From contig NZ_BNED01000005.1 of NCBI RefSeq assembly GCF_016755875.1, positions 7,143,501 to 7,207,500 of the forward strand: DNA of 64,000 nt, read 5' to 3'. Made by a program: the position numbers and the translations under genes. The notes below the pieces were generated by a model. That model did no database searches. It saw nothing but the letters and a program-made list of their open reading frames with translations, and had not been told where the DNA came from. Of the stretch, positions 50,793 through 60,155 are shown in pieces (the stretch's first letter is position 1; each line of letters begins with the position of its first letter). Source of the stretch: Streptomyces spororaveus. GTDB taxonomy: Bacteria; Actinomycetota; Actinomycetes; Streptomycetales; Streptomycetaceae.

Positions 50793-53700
50793 ATGATGAC
50801 GGACGGGCAATTCGGTGCTCCCGCAAGAGAGTTCGACTTCTTCATCAGTTACTCCCCGGCCGACGAGCGGTGGGCCGCGTGGATCGCCTGGACCCTGGAG
50901 GAGGCCGGCTACCGCACCGTGGTGCAGGCCTGGGACTTCGTACCGGGAACCAACTTCATAGACTTCATGGACCGGGGCGTCAGCGAGTCCCTGGCGGTCA
51001 TCGCCGTACTGTCACGCCACTACGAGCGTTCCACCTACGGTCGCATGGAATGGCAGGCCGCGCTCCGGGCCTCGCCCGAGTCGCCCGAACGGAGGCTGCT
51101 GACCGTCCGGGTGGACGAGATCCCGATCGAGGGACTCCTCGCCACGATCACCTACGTCGACCTCGTCGGCGTGGCGGACATCGACGCGGCCCGCTCCCTG
51201 CTGCTGAACCGGGTCGGACAGGCCGTCGACGGCCATGCCCGCCCGGGCCGCCGTCCCGGCTATCCGGGGAGCGGACCGGGCCCCGTCCGGCACCCGGAGC
51301 AGCCCAATCCGGGTCAGCCGCAGCCCAGCGCGCTCGCCGGACCCGGCTGGTCGGGGCGCCGGCGGCCCGCCAGGGCGCCGCTCTACCCGCAGGCCGCCGC
51401 GGCCGGCGGCAGCGCCCAGGACGCCGTGACCGTCCTGCACCTGGCCGGGCCCGACTTCGGGCGCGGCCGCGAACCCGACTCCCTCAGCCGGCAGATCCGC
51501 GGCGACCTCATCATGCTCAGGGACGCGGGGGCACCCGCACCCGACCTGATGGTGGTCACCGGCGACCTCACCGCGTCCGGCAGCCCGCGCGAATGCGACC
51601 AGGCCCTCAGCTTCCTCACCGCCCTGCGGTCCCAGCTCGACCTGTCGCCCCAGCGGGTGATGGTCGTACCGGGCGCGCAGGACGTGAACCAGGCCGCCTC
51701 CCAGGCCTACTTCCACACCTGCGAGGCCGACGAGGTGGCACCGCAGCCGCCGTACTGGCCCAAATGGCGCCACTACACCCGGCTGTTCCGCAGCCTCTAC
51801 CACGGCCTGGACACCGTGTTCGACAGCGACCAGCCCTGGACCCTCTTCCCGGTGCCCGAACTGAGCACCGTCGTCGCCGGATTCAACTCCTCCATGGCCT
51901 ACAGCCACCGCCCCGAGGAGCAGTACGGCTTCATCGGCCGCGACCAGGCCGCCTGGTTCGCCGAAGCCATGCGCCGGTACGAGGAGGAGGGCTGGCTGCG
52001 CATCGGCGCGCTCCGCCACCCGCTCACCGACGGCCGCCGCCCCGGCGACGCCGTCGGCGGCCCCGGCGGGCTCCGGGACGGCGACACCTTCGCCCGGCTG
52101 GCCGCCCCGCGGCTGCACCTGCTGCTGCACGGGCCGACGGGCGGCCCCCGCACCACCAGCTCGGCCCCCAGCCGCACCCAGCTCGCCGGGGCCTCCGGGG
52201 CCTCCGGGGCGGCCGGTGAGCTGCCCCTGTTCGGCTCCGCGGCCCCCGCCAGGTTCCAGCTGCTCCAGGTCAGCGCGGAGGGCGTGACCCGCTGGGACGA
52301 CCGGATCACCTCCGAGCCCGCGACCTTCCCCGCCGCATGGCGGCAGACCCGCCGGGTCTTCCCCGTACCGGAACTCCCCTCCGTCATCGACGTCGAGCCG
52401 GCCGCCGGCCGGGCCCCCCTGGACGACCCGGCCGCCTCGCTCGCCGAGCGCGTCAAGGAGATCTGCCGGGTGCGCCGGGAGGGCGTACGGCTGCGCGACG
52501 TCCCGCGCCGCGAACCGGGCGACATGGCGCAGATCATGGCCACCTGGCAGGAGCACGAGGACGGCGTCGTCCGGCAGCAGCGCATAGCCGTCCACCCCGG
52601 GAGCCCCACCGAGGAGGAACTCGACCGTTTCGTCGCCCAGGTGCACGCGACCGACACCGGATCCGAGGCCGTCCTGGTGTACGCGGGCGACGCCCCGGCC
52701 GGCGGGCTGCGCCGCAGGGCCGCCGCCCACGGCGTCCGGGTCCGGGTCCGCAGCTTCATCGAGTTCCAGGGCCTGCTCGACCTCCGGGGCTACGTCGCCG
52801 CGCAGACGGCCCGGCTCAGCAGCAGCGAACAGTACGCCCCCGGCCTCTACCTCCCGCAGCGCTACCGCGACGCCGACCGCTCCGACGGCCAGGGCCGGTC
52901 CGACCAGGAACGCGACGGACTCGTCGAGGAGCTGCTGGAACTCCTGGAGTCGGACCAGGGCCGGTTCGTGCTGCTCCTCGGCGACTTCGGACACGGAAAG
53001 ACCTTCGCGCTGCGCGAGCTCGCCCGCCGCATCTCCGAACAGCTCCCGCACCTGACGCCGTTGCTGATCCCCCTGAACTCCCTCGACCGGGCGCACAGCC
53101 TCGAAGGCCTGGTCGCCGCCCACCTGGCCGGCCACGACGTCGACACCATCGACCTGCGGGCCCTGCGCTACATGCTCGCCCAGGGCCGGGTCGTCCTGCT
53201 CTTCGACGGCTTCGACGAACTGGTCAACCGGGTCAGCTACGACCGGGCAGCCGACCACCTCCAGGTCCTCCTCGACGCGGCCGTCGACCACGCCAAGATC
53301 GTCGTCAGCAGCCGCACCCAGCACTTCAAGTCGCACGCCCAGGTCCTCACCGCGCTCGGGGAGCGCGTCGGCCTGCTCCCGCAGCGCAGGATCCTGGCCG
53401 TCGAGGGCTTCACCCCGGCCCAGATCCGCGCCTACCTCGTACGCAGCTACGGCGACGAGCGCGCCGCCGACCGCCGCTACCAGCTCCTGCACAACATCCC
53501 CGACCTGCTGATGCTCTGCCGCAACCCCCGGCTGCTCTCCTTCGTCGCCGATCTGAGCCAGGACCAGCTGCGCGCGGTCGCCGGAGCCGGCCGGGCGCTC
53601 AGCCCCGCCCGGCTGTACGAGGACGTGTTCACCTCCTGGCTCGACCACGAGGAACGGCGCGGCCAGGGCGGGCCGGGCGCGCCGCCCGGGCTCACCATCG

Positions 53701-56651
53701 CGCAGCTGTGGGCCGCGGTCACCGCGCTGGCCTGGCGGCTGTGGGAGAGCGGCCGCAGCGCCCTGCGGCTCGACGAGCTCACCGAGACCGTGGCCGACAC
53801 CCTCAGCGAACTCACCGAGTCCCCGCTCACCTCCTCCGAGCGCGCCCAGGCGGTCGGCGCGGGCAGCCTGCTGGTCCGCAGCGACGACGGGGTCTTCCAG
53901 TTCATCCACGGTTCCGTCGTCGAATGGCTGGTGGCACGGGAGGCCGCCCGCCAGCTCGCCCGCGGACAGCACACCCTGCTCCTCGCGCGCCCGTTCAGCC
54001 AGCTCGCCGTCGAGTTCTTCTGCGACCTCGCCGACCACGAGCAGTGCGCCCGCTGGGTGCGCGACGTCCTCGACTCCCCGGGGCGCGCCGCCGGAGAGGC
54101 CGGCCGCGCCAACGCCGTCCGGATCTCGGACCGGCTGCGGGTACCGGCCAACGCCGACCTGCGCGGCGCCCGGCTGGCCGGCGAGGACCTGTCGCACCGC
54201 GACTTCTCCGGGGTCGACCTCAGCGACGCGGACCTCACGGACGCCCGGCTGATCGGCGCCAACCTGTCCGGCGCTCTGCTGCGGGGCACCCGGCTGACCG
54301 GTGCCCGCCTCGACCGGGCCGACCTGAGCCGGGCCGACCTGACCGGAGCGAACCTCAGCCGGGCCCGGCTGACCCGGACCGATCTGCGCGGCGTCCTGCT
54401 GACCGGCAGCCGCTGGAACCGGGCCGCGCTGATCGACGTGACGATGGACGACGGGGTCCGGTCGGCCCCCGAGCTCGGCAGCGCCGCGATCGCCCCCGGG
54501 ATGCCCGTGGACGCCGGGTTCCGGCCCTCCGCCGTCGGCGTCCCGTACGGATTCGGCATGCGCACCAGCCGCCTCCCCGAACCCATCGCCTACAGCAGCG
54601 ACGGCGAACTCCTCGCGGTCGGCAGCGAGGACGGCTCCATCCTGGTCTGCGGAGCCGACGACGGCCGGGCCGTGCGCACCCTGCAGGGGCACGAAGGGCG
54701 CGTGTACGCCGTGAAGTTCCGGCCGGACGTCATCGCCACCGGTGGCTCCGACGGCGCGGTGCGGCTCTGGGACCCGGTGACCGGGGCATGCCGGCACCAC
54801 CTGAGGGTCCACCCCGACGGGGTGTGGCCGGTCTCCTTCGACGCGGACGGCACCCTGCTCGCCACGGGCGACCGCGAGGGCCTGGTCACCGTCTGGGACG
54901 TGGCCACCGGCGAACCCCTGCACCGGATGCCGGGTCACACCGCGCCCGTCTACACCGCCGTCTACGGACCGGACGGCCTGCTGCTCACGGGCGACGCGAG
55001 CGCGAAGGTACGGCTGTGGGACCTGAGCACCGGGCACTGCGTCCGGGAGATCGACGGCCATCAAGGGGCCGTCTACCGCGCCCGGTTCAGCCCCGACGGG
55101 ACCATTTTCGCCACCGCCGACCGGGGCGGGGGCGGGCAGGGCGGCACCGTGCGGATCTGGCGGACGGCCGACGCGCGGCTGCTGCACGAGTTCACCGGCC
55201 ACACCGGCCGGGTGTACGTCCTGGACTTCCACCCCGACGGCAACCTCCTCGCCAGCGGCGACACCGACGGCCAGGTGCGGCTCTGGGACCCGGTGGTCGG
55301 CACCCCCGCCGGCATCCTCGAACGGGGCACCGGGGCCGTCTACCAGGTGCTCTTCGGCGACCACGGGAAGCTCCTGGCCGCCTGCGACAGCAACGGCGCC
55401 GTCCGGCTCTGGACGGTCACCGGCCGCCCCCACGGCTACACGGTCGCCCTCCACCCCCAGCAGCCGACCGAGCACCGCGGTACCGCCTGGGCGTGCGCCT
55501 TCCGGCCCGGCGACAGCCAGCTGCTCACCGTCGGCAACGACGGCGGCGCGCAGATCTGGGACGCGGCCACCGGCCAGGGCAAGCGCATCCTGCGCGGCCA
55601 CGGCCGGCGGATCAGCGGGGTCGCCTTCAGCGCGGACGGCACACAGCTGGCGACGGCCGGCAACGACGGGGTCGTCCGGCTGTGGGAGACGCGCACGGGC
55701 CGGCGTACGGAGGAGCTCACCGGGCGCGGCGACCGGCTGGTCTCGGCGGCCTTCAGCCCTGTCGAAGCCGTCCTCGCCACGGCCAGCAACGACGGCGACA
55801 TGTACCTCTGGGACCCGGTGGGCGGCGAGTACCTGAGGGAGCTCGACGCCGAGACCGAACACGTCTGGGCGGAGGCCTTCAACGCCGCCGGGACCCTCCT
55901 CGCCACCGCCAACGACGACGATTCCGTCCGCGTCTGGTTCCGCCCCACGGGTTCCCCCGTGTCGACGCTGACCGAGCACCGGGGCCGGGTCCGCTCGATC
56001 GCCTTCCGCTCGGACGCCGACGTACTGGCCACCGGCTGCGACGACAGTTTCGTACGGGTGTGGGACGCCAGGAGCGGCGACCTCCTGGAGCAGCTCGGCG
56101 GTCATGCCGACCGGGTCTACGGCGTCGCGTTCGGCCCGGGGGGCGCCTGGCTCGCCAGCGCGAGCTGGGACGGCACGGCCATCGTCCGGAGGGAGGGGCG
56201 GGAGGATCTGCGCCTGCGCGGACGCGGCGGCAGGCTGTGGGCGGTCGCCGCCCACCCGAGCCGTCCGCTGCTGGCCACCGGCGGCGACGACCGGGCCGTG
56301 GGCCTGTGGGACGCCGCGACGGGCGAGCATCTCACCGACCTCGTCGGGCACACCGGCCGCGTGCTCTCGCTCGCCTTCGCCCCGGACGGCACGACCCTGG
56401 CGAGCGGTGCCGAGGACGGCACCGTACGGCTCTGGAACGTCCCGGCGAACGGGGAACCGGCGTCCCTGCGCGCGACGCTGATGGGCATGGCGGGCGGCTG
56501 GGCGGCGCTGACACCGGCCGGCGGGTACAAGTACGAGGGCGACGTGGCCGGCGAGTTCTGGCACGTGGTCGGCATGTCCCGGTTCACCCCGGGGGAGCTC
56601 GACGAGTACCTGCCGGGTATCCACCGGCTACCGCTCGGCGAGGAGCTCTGA
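50793..56651 (+). CDS. TIR - degenerate metallophosphoesterase - NACHT ATPase - pentapeptide - WD40 protein
   Basis: 1952 residues, one chain. TIR domain (14-~150): FDFFISYSPADERWAAWIAW, with Glu86 in LSRHYERSTYGRMEW at the NAD-hydrolase position. Metallophosphoesterase-like domain (~212-460): TGDLTASGS kept (Gly257-Asp258), but the usual H-L-S-D-L-H is HLAGPDFG (216-223), GNHD is GAQD (294-297) and the final HGH is HGP (446-448), so metal sites are lost. NACHT: Walker A GDFGHGKT (730-737), Walker B LLFDGFDEL (Asp805). Pentapeptide repeats ~1120-1203 (ADLSRADLTGANLSRARL). About 15 WD40 repeats ~1260-1935. Probably a ligand-sensing STAND that oligomerises and consumes NAD+. Start ATG 50793; TACGAT at 50781 suggests a leaderless transcript. 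Confidence 0.92.
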   Translation: MMTDGQFGAPAREFDFFISYSPADERWAAWIAWTLEEAGYRTVVQAWDFVPGTNFIDFMDRGVSESLAVIAVLSRHYERSTYGRMEWQAALRASPESPERRLLTVRVDEIPIEGLLATITYVDLVGVADIDAARSLLLNRVGQAVDGHARPGRRPGYPGSGPGPVRHPEQPNPGQPQPSALAGPGWSGRRRPARAPLYPQAAAAGGSAQDAVTVLHLAGPDFGRGREPDSLSRQIRGDLIMLRDAGAPAPDLMVVTGDLTASGSPRECDQALSFLTALRSQLDLSPQRVMVVPGAQDVNQAASQAYFHTCEADEVAPQPPYWPKWRHYTRLFRSLYHGLDTVFDSDQPWTLFPVPELSTVVAGFNSSMAYSHRPEEQYGFIGRDQAAWFAEAMRRYEEEGWLRIGALRHPLTDGRRPGDAVGGPGGLRDGDTFARLAAPRLHLLLHGPTGGPRTTSSAPSRTQLAGASGASGAAGELPLFGSAAPARFQLLQVSAEGVTRWDDRITSEPATFPAAWRQTRRVFPVPELPSVIDVEPAAGRAPLDDPAASLAERVKEICRVRREGVRLRDVPRREPGDMAQIMATWQEHEDGVVRQQRIAVHPGSPTEEELDRFVAQVHATDTGSEAVLVYAGDAPAGGLRRRAAAHGVRVRVRSFIEFQGLLDLRGYVAAQTARLSSSEQYAPGLYLPQRYRDADRSDGQGRSDQERDGLVEELLELLESDQGRFVLLLGDFGHGKTFALRELARRISEQLPHLTPLLIPLNSLDRAHSLEGLVAAHLAGHDVDTIDLRALRYMLAQGRVVLLFDGFDELVNRVSYDRAADHLQVLLDAAVDHAKIVVSSRTQHFKSHAQVLTALGERVGLLPQRRILAVEGFTPAQIRAYLVRSYGDERAADRRYQLLHNIPDLLMLCRNPRLLSFVADLSQDQLRAVAGAGRALSPARLYEDVFTSWLDHEERRGQGGPGAPPGLTIAQLWAAVTALAWRLWESGRSALRLDELTETVADTLSELTESPLTSSERAQAVGAGSLLVRSDDGVFQFIHGSVVEWLVAREAARQLARGQHTLLLARPFSQLAVEFFCDLADHEQCARWVRDVLDSPGRAAGEAGRANAVRISDRLRVPANADLRGARLAGEDLSHRDFSGVDLSDADLTDARLIGANLSGALLRGTRLTGARLDRADLSRADLTGANLSRARLTRTDLRGVLLTGSRWNRAALIDVTMDDGVRSAPELGSAAIAPGMPVDAGFRPSAVGVPYGFGMRTSRLPEPIAYSSDGELLAVGSEDGSILVCGADDGRAVRTLQGHEGRVYAVKFRPDVIATGGSDGAVRLWDPVTGACRHHLRVHPDGVWPVSFDADGTLLATGDREGLVTVWDVATGEPLHRMPGHTAPVYTAVYGPDGLLLTGDASAKVRLWDLSTGHCVREIDGHQGAVYRARFSPDGTIFATADRGGGGQGGTVRIWRTADARLLHEFTGHTGRVYVLDFHPDGNLLASGDTDGQVRLWDPVVGTPAGILERGTGAVYQVLFGDHGKLLAACDSNGAVRLWTVTGRPHGYTVALHPQQPTEHRGTAWACAFRPGDSQLLTVGNDGGAQIWDAATGQGKRILRGHGRRISGVAFSADGTQLATAGNDGVVRLWETRTGRRTEELTGRGDRLVSAAFSPVEAVLATASNDGDMYLWDPVGGEYLRELDAETEHVWAEAFNAAGTLLATANDDDSVRVWFRPTGSPVSTLTEHRGRVRSIAFRSDADVLATGCDDSFVRVWDARSGDLLEQLGGHADRVYGVAFGPGGAWLASASWDGTAIVRREGREDLRLRGRGGRLWAVAAHPSRPLLATGGDDRAVGLWDAATGEHLTDLVGHTGRVLSLAFAPDGTTLASGAEDGTVRLWNVPANGEPASLRATLMGMAGGWAALTPAGGYKYEGDVAGEFWHVVGMSRFTPGELDEYLPGIHRLPLGEEL

Positions 56652-56705
56652 GGCCCGGCGGGTGCGTGGAGGCGGCCGCGGCAGGACCCCCTAGGGTTGG
56701 TCCGC

Positions 56706-57629
56706 ATGACGCACCATGAGATAGAGGTCACCGCGGAGCTGGTCCGGGACCTGTTACGCGACCAGCACCCCGACCTGGCGGACCGCCCCGTGCGGTTCGG
56801 CGCCCGTGGCTGGGACAACCAGTTATGGCGGCTCGGGGACGACCTCGCCGTCCGGCTGCCCTGGGCGACGCAGTCCGCCGACGCGCTGCTGCGCAAGGAG
56901 CACGCCTGGCTGCCCGCCCTCGCCCCGGCCCTGCCGCTGCCCGTTCCCGTCCCGCAGCGCATCGGCGAGCCCACCGAGCGGTTTCCGCGCCCCTGGATCG
57001 TCACCACCTGGGTGCCCGGCGAGCCCGCCGACCGCGCCCCCGTCACGAACGGGCCGGACTCGGCCGACGCCCTGGCCGCCTTCCTGACCGCCCTTCACCG
57101 GCCCGCTCCCGAGGGGGCACCCGTCGGTGCCCACGGCCGCGCGGGGCCGCTGGAGGGAAGCGCCGAGGGGTTCGCCGACGGGCTCGCCTCGGCCACCCGC
57201 ATGGGTCTGATCCCCGACCCCGATGCCGTCCGCGCGGTCTGGGAGGACGCCGTGAGCGCGCCCGTCTGGGCGGGCCCGCCGCTCTGGCTCCACGGCGACC
57301 TGCACCCGGCCAACGTCCTCACCGCGGACGGCACCTTCTGCGGCGTGATCGACTTCGGTGACCTCTGCGCGGGCGATCCGGCCTGCGACCTCGCCGCCCC
57401 CTGGATACTGCTGCCGGACGGCGCGGCCGACCGCTTCCACGCCGCCTACCGGCCGGCCCCGGACGAGGCGACCCTGCGCCGTGCCCGCGGCTGGGCGGTG
57501 CTGCGAGCCCTCGGCGGCATCCTCATCGGCGAGGCCGGCGTCCGTGGCAGGCCGGGAGGCAAGCCCACCTGGGGCCCGCCCGCCCAGGCCGCGCTGCGGC
57601 GCCTCGTGGCGACGGCGGGCCGGACGTAG
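56706..57629 (+). CDS. Aminoglycoside-phosphotransferase-family kinase
   Basis: 307 residues of the APH/choline-kinase fold. ARGWDNQLWRLGDDLAVRLP is the nucleotide loop with Lys replaced by Arg in LAVRLP, LHGDLHPANVLT is the Brenner catalytic loop (Asp and Asn), and GVIDFGDLCAGDPACDLA is the DFG metal motif. All are present, so it is likely active, on an aminoglycoside, an amino sugar or another alcohol. TAGGGT (56692-56697) ends 8 nt before ATG 56706 and there is no ribosome-binding site, so a leaderless message is likely. It follows the TIR gene but probably has its own promoter. Confidence 0.85.
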   Translation: MTHHEIEVTAELVRDLLRDQHPDLADRPVRFGARGWDNQLWRLGDDLAVRLPWATQSADALLRKEHAWLPALAPALPLPVPVPQRIGEPTERFPRPWIVTTWVPGEPADRAPVTNGPDSADALAAFLTALHRPAPEGAPVGAHGRAGPLEGSAEGFADGLASATRMGLIPDPDAVRAVWEDAVSAPVWAGPPLWLHGDLHPANVLTADGTFCGVIDFGDLCAGDPACDLAAPWILLPDGAADRFHAAYRPAPDEATLRRARGWAVLRALGGILIGEAGVRGRPGGKPTWGPPAQAALRRLVATAGRT

Positions 57630-57631
57630 CC

Positions 57632-58222
57632 TCAGCCCAGCGAGGAGACGGACGGGACGACGACTCCGTAGAGATCGGCGATCGTCGCGAGCGCGGCCCG
57701 GTGGAGCTGCTCGGCGGACACCTCGGCGACCGCCGTCCGCAGCGGACGCGTCGCGCAGGCGTCCGCGACGACCGTGGGCCGGTTGCCCCGCAGGAAAGCG
57801 CCCTCCGCGGAGAAGGTCACGCACATGTGGGTCATGAAGCCGGCGACGATCACGTCCTTGTGGCCGGCGGCGTCGACGTGGTCGCCCAGGTCGGTCCCGA
57901 CGAACGCGTTGGGGACCGTCTTGACGACCACGGTCTCACCCTCGGCCGGAGCCACCCGGGGGTGGATCCGGCCGATCTCGGCCCGGATGTCGTACGGGCC
58001 TCCCTCGCCGCCGTCGTTGATCACATGGATGACCTTCGCCCCGGCCTCACGGGCCCGGGCCAGCAGCGCGGCGCCGGCCCCGAGGGCGGCCTCCCACCCC
58101 GTCAGCTCCATCACGCCCCGGGTGTAGGTGTTCTGGTAGTCGATCAGGATCAGCGTCGCCTCGGCCGGCGACGCCGGGCTCTGATCGAAGCCGCTCAGCT
58201 CGCGCAGGGTCGTCTTGGACAT
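57632..58222 (-). CDS. Isochorismatase-like cysteine hydrolase
   Basis: 196 residues. The catalytic triad of the family is visible: Asp in LILIDYQNTYTRGVM, Lys in VVVKTVPNAFVGTDL, and Cys in VAGFMTHMCVTFSAEGAF. These enzymes hydrolyse amides or vinyl ethers (nicotinamide, N-carbamoyl compounds, isochorismate). ATG 58222 has AGGAGGG upstream. It is divergent from a GlxA-type AraC regulator; such pairs are common, the regulator controlling the hydrolase. Confidence 0.88.
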   Translation of the reverse strand: MSKTTLRELSGFDQSPASPAEATLILIDYQNTYTRGVMELTGWEAALGAGAALLARAREAGAKVIHVINDGGEGGPYDIRAEIGRIHPRVAPAEGETVVVKTVPNAFVGTDLGDHVDAAGHKDVIVAGFMTHMCVTFSAEGAFLRGNRPTVVADACATRPLRTAVAEVSAEQLHRAALATIADLYGVVVPSVSSLG

Positions 58223-58306
58223 GGGAATACCCTCCTGGGGTGTCACGTCGGGAGATGCCGGCCGCGGACCGGCGGCCGTGCTCTCCACGCTAGGGACCGA
58301 CCCTGG

Positions 58307-58343
58307 ATGTCGGCAATGTCATCCAACCCGCAGAAACCGACAT
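58307..58343. promoter_or_regulatory. Candidate operator between the hydrolase and AraC/GlxA genes
   Basis: ATGTCGG (58307-58313) and CCGACAT (58337-58343) are perfect inverted arms 23 bp apart, in the divergent gap. The spacing suits two half-sites on about three turns of DNA. Confidence 0.5.
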
Positions 58344-58388
58344 ACGGTGGGTCCCGACAATGCCGTCGTCGCACCGATCGGAGACCCC

Positions 58389-59384
58389 TTGAGCACCGTC
58401 GGACGGTTCATCGTCGTCGTCCTCTTCGACGGCGTCGACCTGCTGGACGTCACCGGACCGCCGGAGGTGTTCGCCCTGCTGCGGCGGGAACTGGGCGAGG
58501 CGTCGGGCTACCGGGTGGCCCTGGCCGCCGAGACCACGGACCCCGTCACCACCTCCGCCGGGGTCCGGATCCTGCCGGACACCACCTTCCGGGAGGTGGC
58601 GGGGCGGAGCATCGACACCCTGCTCGTGCCCGGATCGGTCGAGGCCGACGACCGGGGCCGGGTCCGCGCCCTCGCGGACCCCGCCGTGGTCGACCGGGTG
58701 CGGACCCTCGCCGCCACGTCCCGGCGCGTCGCATCCGTCTGCGTCGGCGCGCACATCCTCGCGGACGCCGGGCTGCTCGACGGCAGGAGGGCCACCACGC
58801 ACTGGTCGACCGCGCGCCAACTCGCCGACGAACACCCCTCGATCGAGGTCGACGCGGATCCGATCTTCATCCGGGACGGGGACGTGTGGACCGGCGCCGG
58901 AATCAGTGCCTGCCTCGACCTCTCGCTCGCCCTCGTCGCCGAGGACTTCGGCGAGGCCGTCGCCCTGCGCGTCGCCCGCCAGCTGGTGATGTACCTGAAA
59001 CGGCCCGGCGGCCAGAGCCAGTTCAGCGTCCCCCTCGAACCGGTGTCGACCACCCGGCGCATCGAGGACCTGCGCCACTACATCACGCGCAACATCGCCG
59101 GACAGCTGACCGTCGCCGACCTCGCCGCACAGGCGCACGTCGGCGAACGGCAGCTCACCCGGATCTTCCGGACGGAACTGGGGAAGACCCCGGCCGCCTA
59201 CATCGAATCGGCCCGCGTCGAAGTGGCCCGCAACCGGCTGGAGTCCACGGACGACACCCTCGAACGCGTCGCGACCGTCTGCGGCTTCAACACGACCGAC
59301 ACCCTCGTCCGTGCCTTCCGCCGACAGCTGGACACGACGCCGACGGAGTACCGCAACCGCTTCCGGGCGTCCGCCGGCGTCTGA
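58389..59384 (+). CDS. GlxA-family AraC-type transcriptional regulator
   Basis: 331 residues. The N-terminal DJ-1/PfpI-like domain has VVLFDGVDLLDVTGPPEVFA and, at the elbow, VASVCVGAHILADAGLLDGR (Cys kept as in GlxA sensors). The C-terminal AraC domain has two helix-turn-helix units: LTVADLAAQAHVGERQLTRI and LERVATVCGFNTTDTLVRAF. TTG 58389 gives the usual N-terminus with GGAGA before it; GTG 58347 would add 14 residues. It probably activates or represses the divergent isochorismatase-like gene in answer to an amide-type ligand. Confidence 0.85.
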   Translation: MSTVGRFIVVVLFDGVDLLDVTGPPEVFALLRRELGEASGYRVALAAETTDPVTTSAGVRILPDTTFREVAGRSIDTLLVPGSVEADDRGRVRALADPAVVDRVRTLAATSRRVASVCVGAHILADAGLLDGRRATTHWSTARQLADEHPSIEVDADPIFIRDGDVWTGAGISACLDLSLALVAEDFGEAVALRVARQLVMYLKRPGGQSQFSVPLEPVSTTRRIEDLRHYITRNIAGQLTVADLAAQAHVGERQLTRIFRTELGKTPAAYIESARVEVARNRLESTDDTLERVATVCGFNTTDTLVRAFRRQLDTTPTEYRNRFRASAGV

Positions 59385-59396
59385 CCGGCACCCGGC

Positions 59397-60155
59397 TCAG
59401 GCCGACGGGAAGCCCAGCAGGGCCACCGGAGCCGAGGTCGGCTGCGGCGAACCGCCGGCCGGTTCGACGGTGACGCCCATCCCCGACGCCGTGTCGACCG
59501 GGCCTTCGAGCAGGGTGGCCGTCGCCGGGGTGCCGGGGTCCATCAGACCCGCCGGACGCATCCGCCCGCCGCCGTCGTTGTACCAGAGCTGGTACACCTT
59601 CCCGCTGGGCGGCGCCGGCAGGCCGGAGGCCGCGAAGACCGCCTGGTTGCGGGCGGCCGAGACGACCACCGTGCCCACGGCTCCGCCCCGCAGCGGCGCC
59701 GTGGTCACCCGGGCGTCGGCGGCCGCGAGGACCGCGCCGACGGCATCGTTCGCGATCCGGGCCCGCTGCGCCTGCTGCCGGGCGTCCTCGGCCCGTTCGT
59801 ACTGGGCCACGGCGACACCGCCGAGCGCGACCGCCCCCGCGAGGCAGGCCGCCAGGGCCCAGTTCGACGGCGGCCGCCAGCGGGGCCGTACGCGGGCGCT
59901 GTGCGCGCCCCTCACCGCCCGGGGCGGTTCCTGGCGTACCGTCGCGATCCGGCGCATCACCTGGTCGCGCAGCGCGGCACTCGGCGGCGCCGCGACGGCG
60001 AGCCCGAGCCGGGTGGCGGTCTCGGAGAATTCCTGGACCTCCTGCGCGCAGGACGGGCAGTCGGCGAGATGCCGTTCGACGGCGATCCGTTCGGCCGGTT
60101 CCAGGGCGTCGAGCACGTACGCGCCCGTCAAAGTGTGCAGATCAGCGGCGTTCAC
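59397..60155 (-). CDS. rskA: Anti-sigma factor RskA-like, membrane
   Basis: 252 residues. The cytosolic N-terminus has the zinc-type anti-sigma motif in VERHLADCPSCAQEVQEF (H-x3-C-x2-C). One membrane span (NWALAACLAGAVALGGVAVA) lies near residues 98-117. The outer part is the RskA domain (FAASGLPAPPSGKVYQLWYN). It should hold SigK inactive at the membrane until cut by site-1/site-2 proteases. Its GTG overlaps the sigK stop by 4 bp. Confidence 0.93.
   Translation of the reverse strand: MNAADLHTLTGAYVLDALEPAERIAVERHLADCPSCAQEVQEFSETATRLGLAVAAPPSAALRDQVMRRIATVRQEPPRAVRGAHSARVRPRWRPPSNWALAACLAGAVALGGVAVAQYERAEDARQQAQRARIANDAVGAVLAAADARVTTAPLRGGAVGTVVVSAARNQAVFAASGLPAPPSGKVYQLWYNDGGGRMRPAGLMDPGTPATATLLEGPVDTASGMGVTVEPAGGSPQPTSAPVALLGFPSA

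Noticed and set aside
51012..56624. 1870-codon minus-strand frame opposite the TIR-NACHT gene
   Set aside because: Shadow frame. The plus-strand product has clear TIR, NACHT, pentapeptide and WD40 motifs.
52337..56719. 1460-codon plus-strand frame overlapping the TIR gene
   Set aside because: Wrong frame of the same gene; Arg/Pro/Gly-rich, no motifs.
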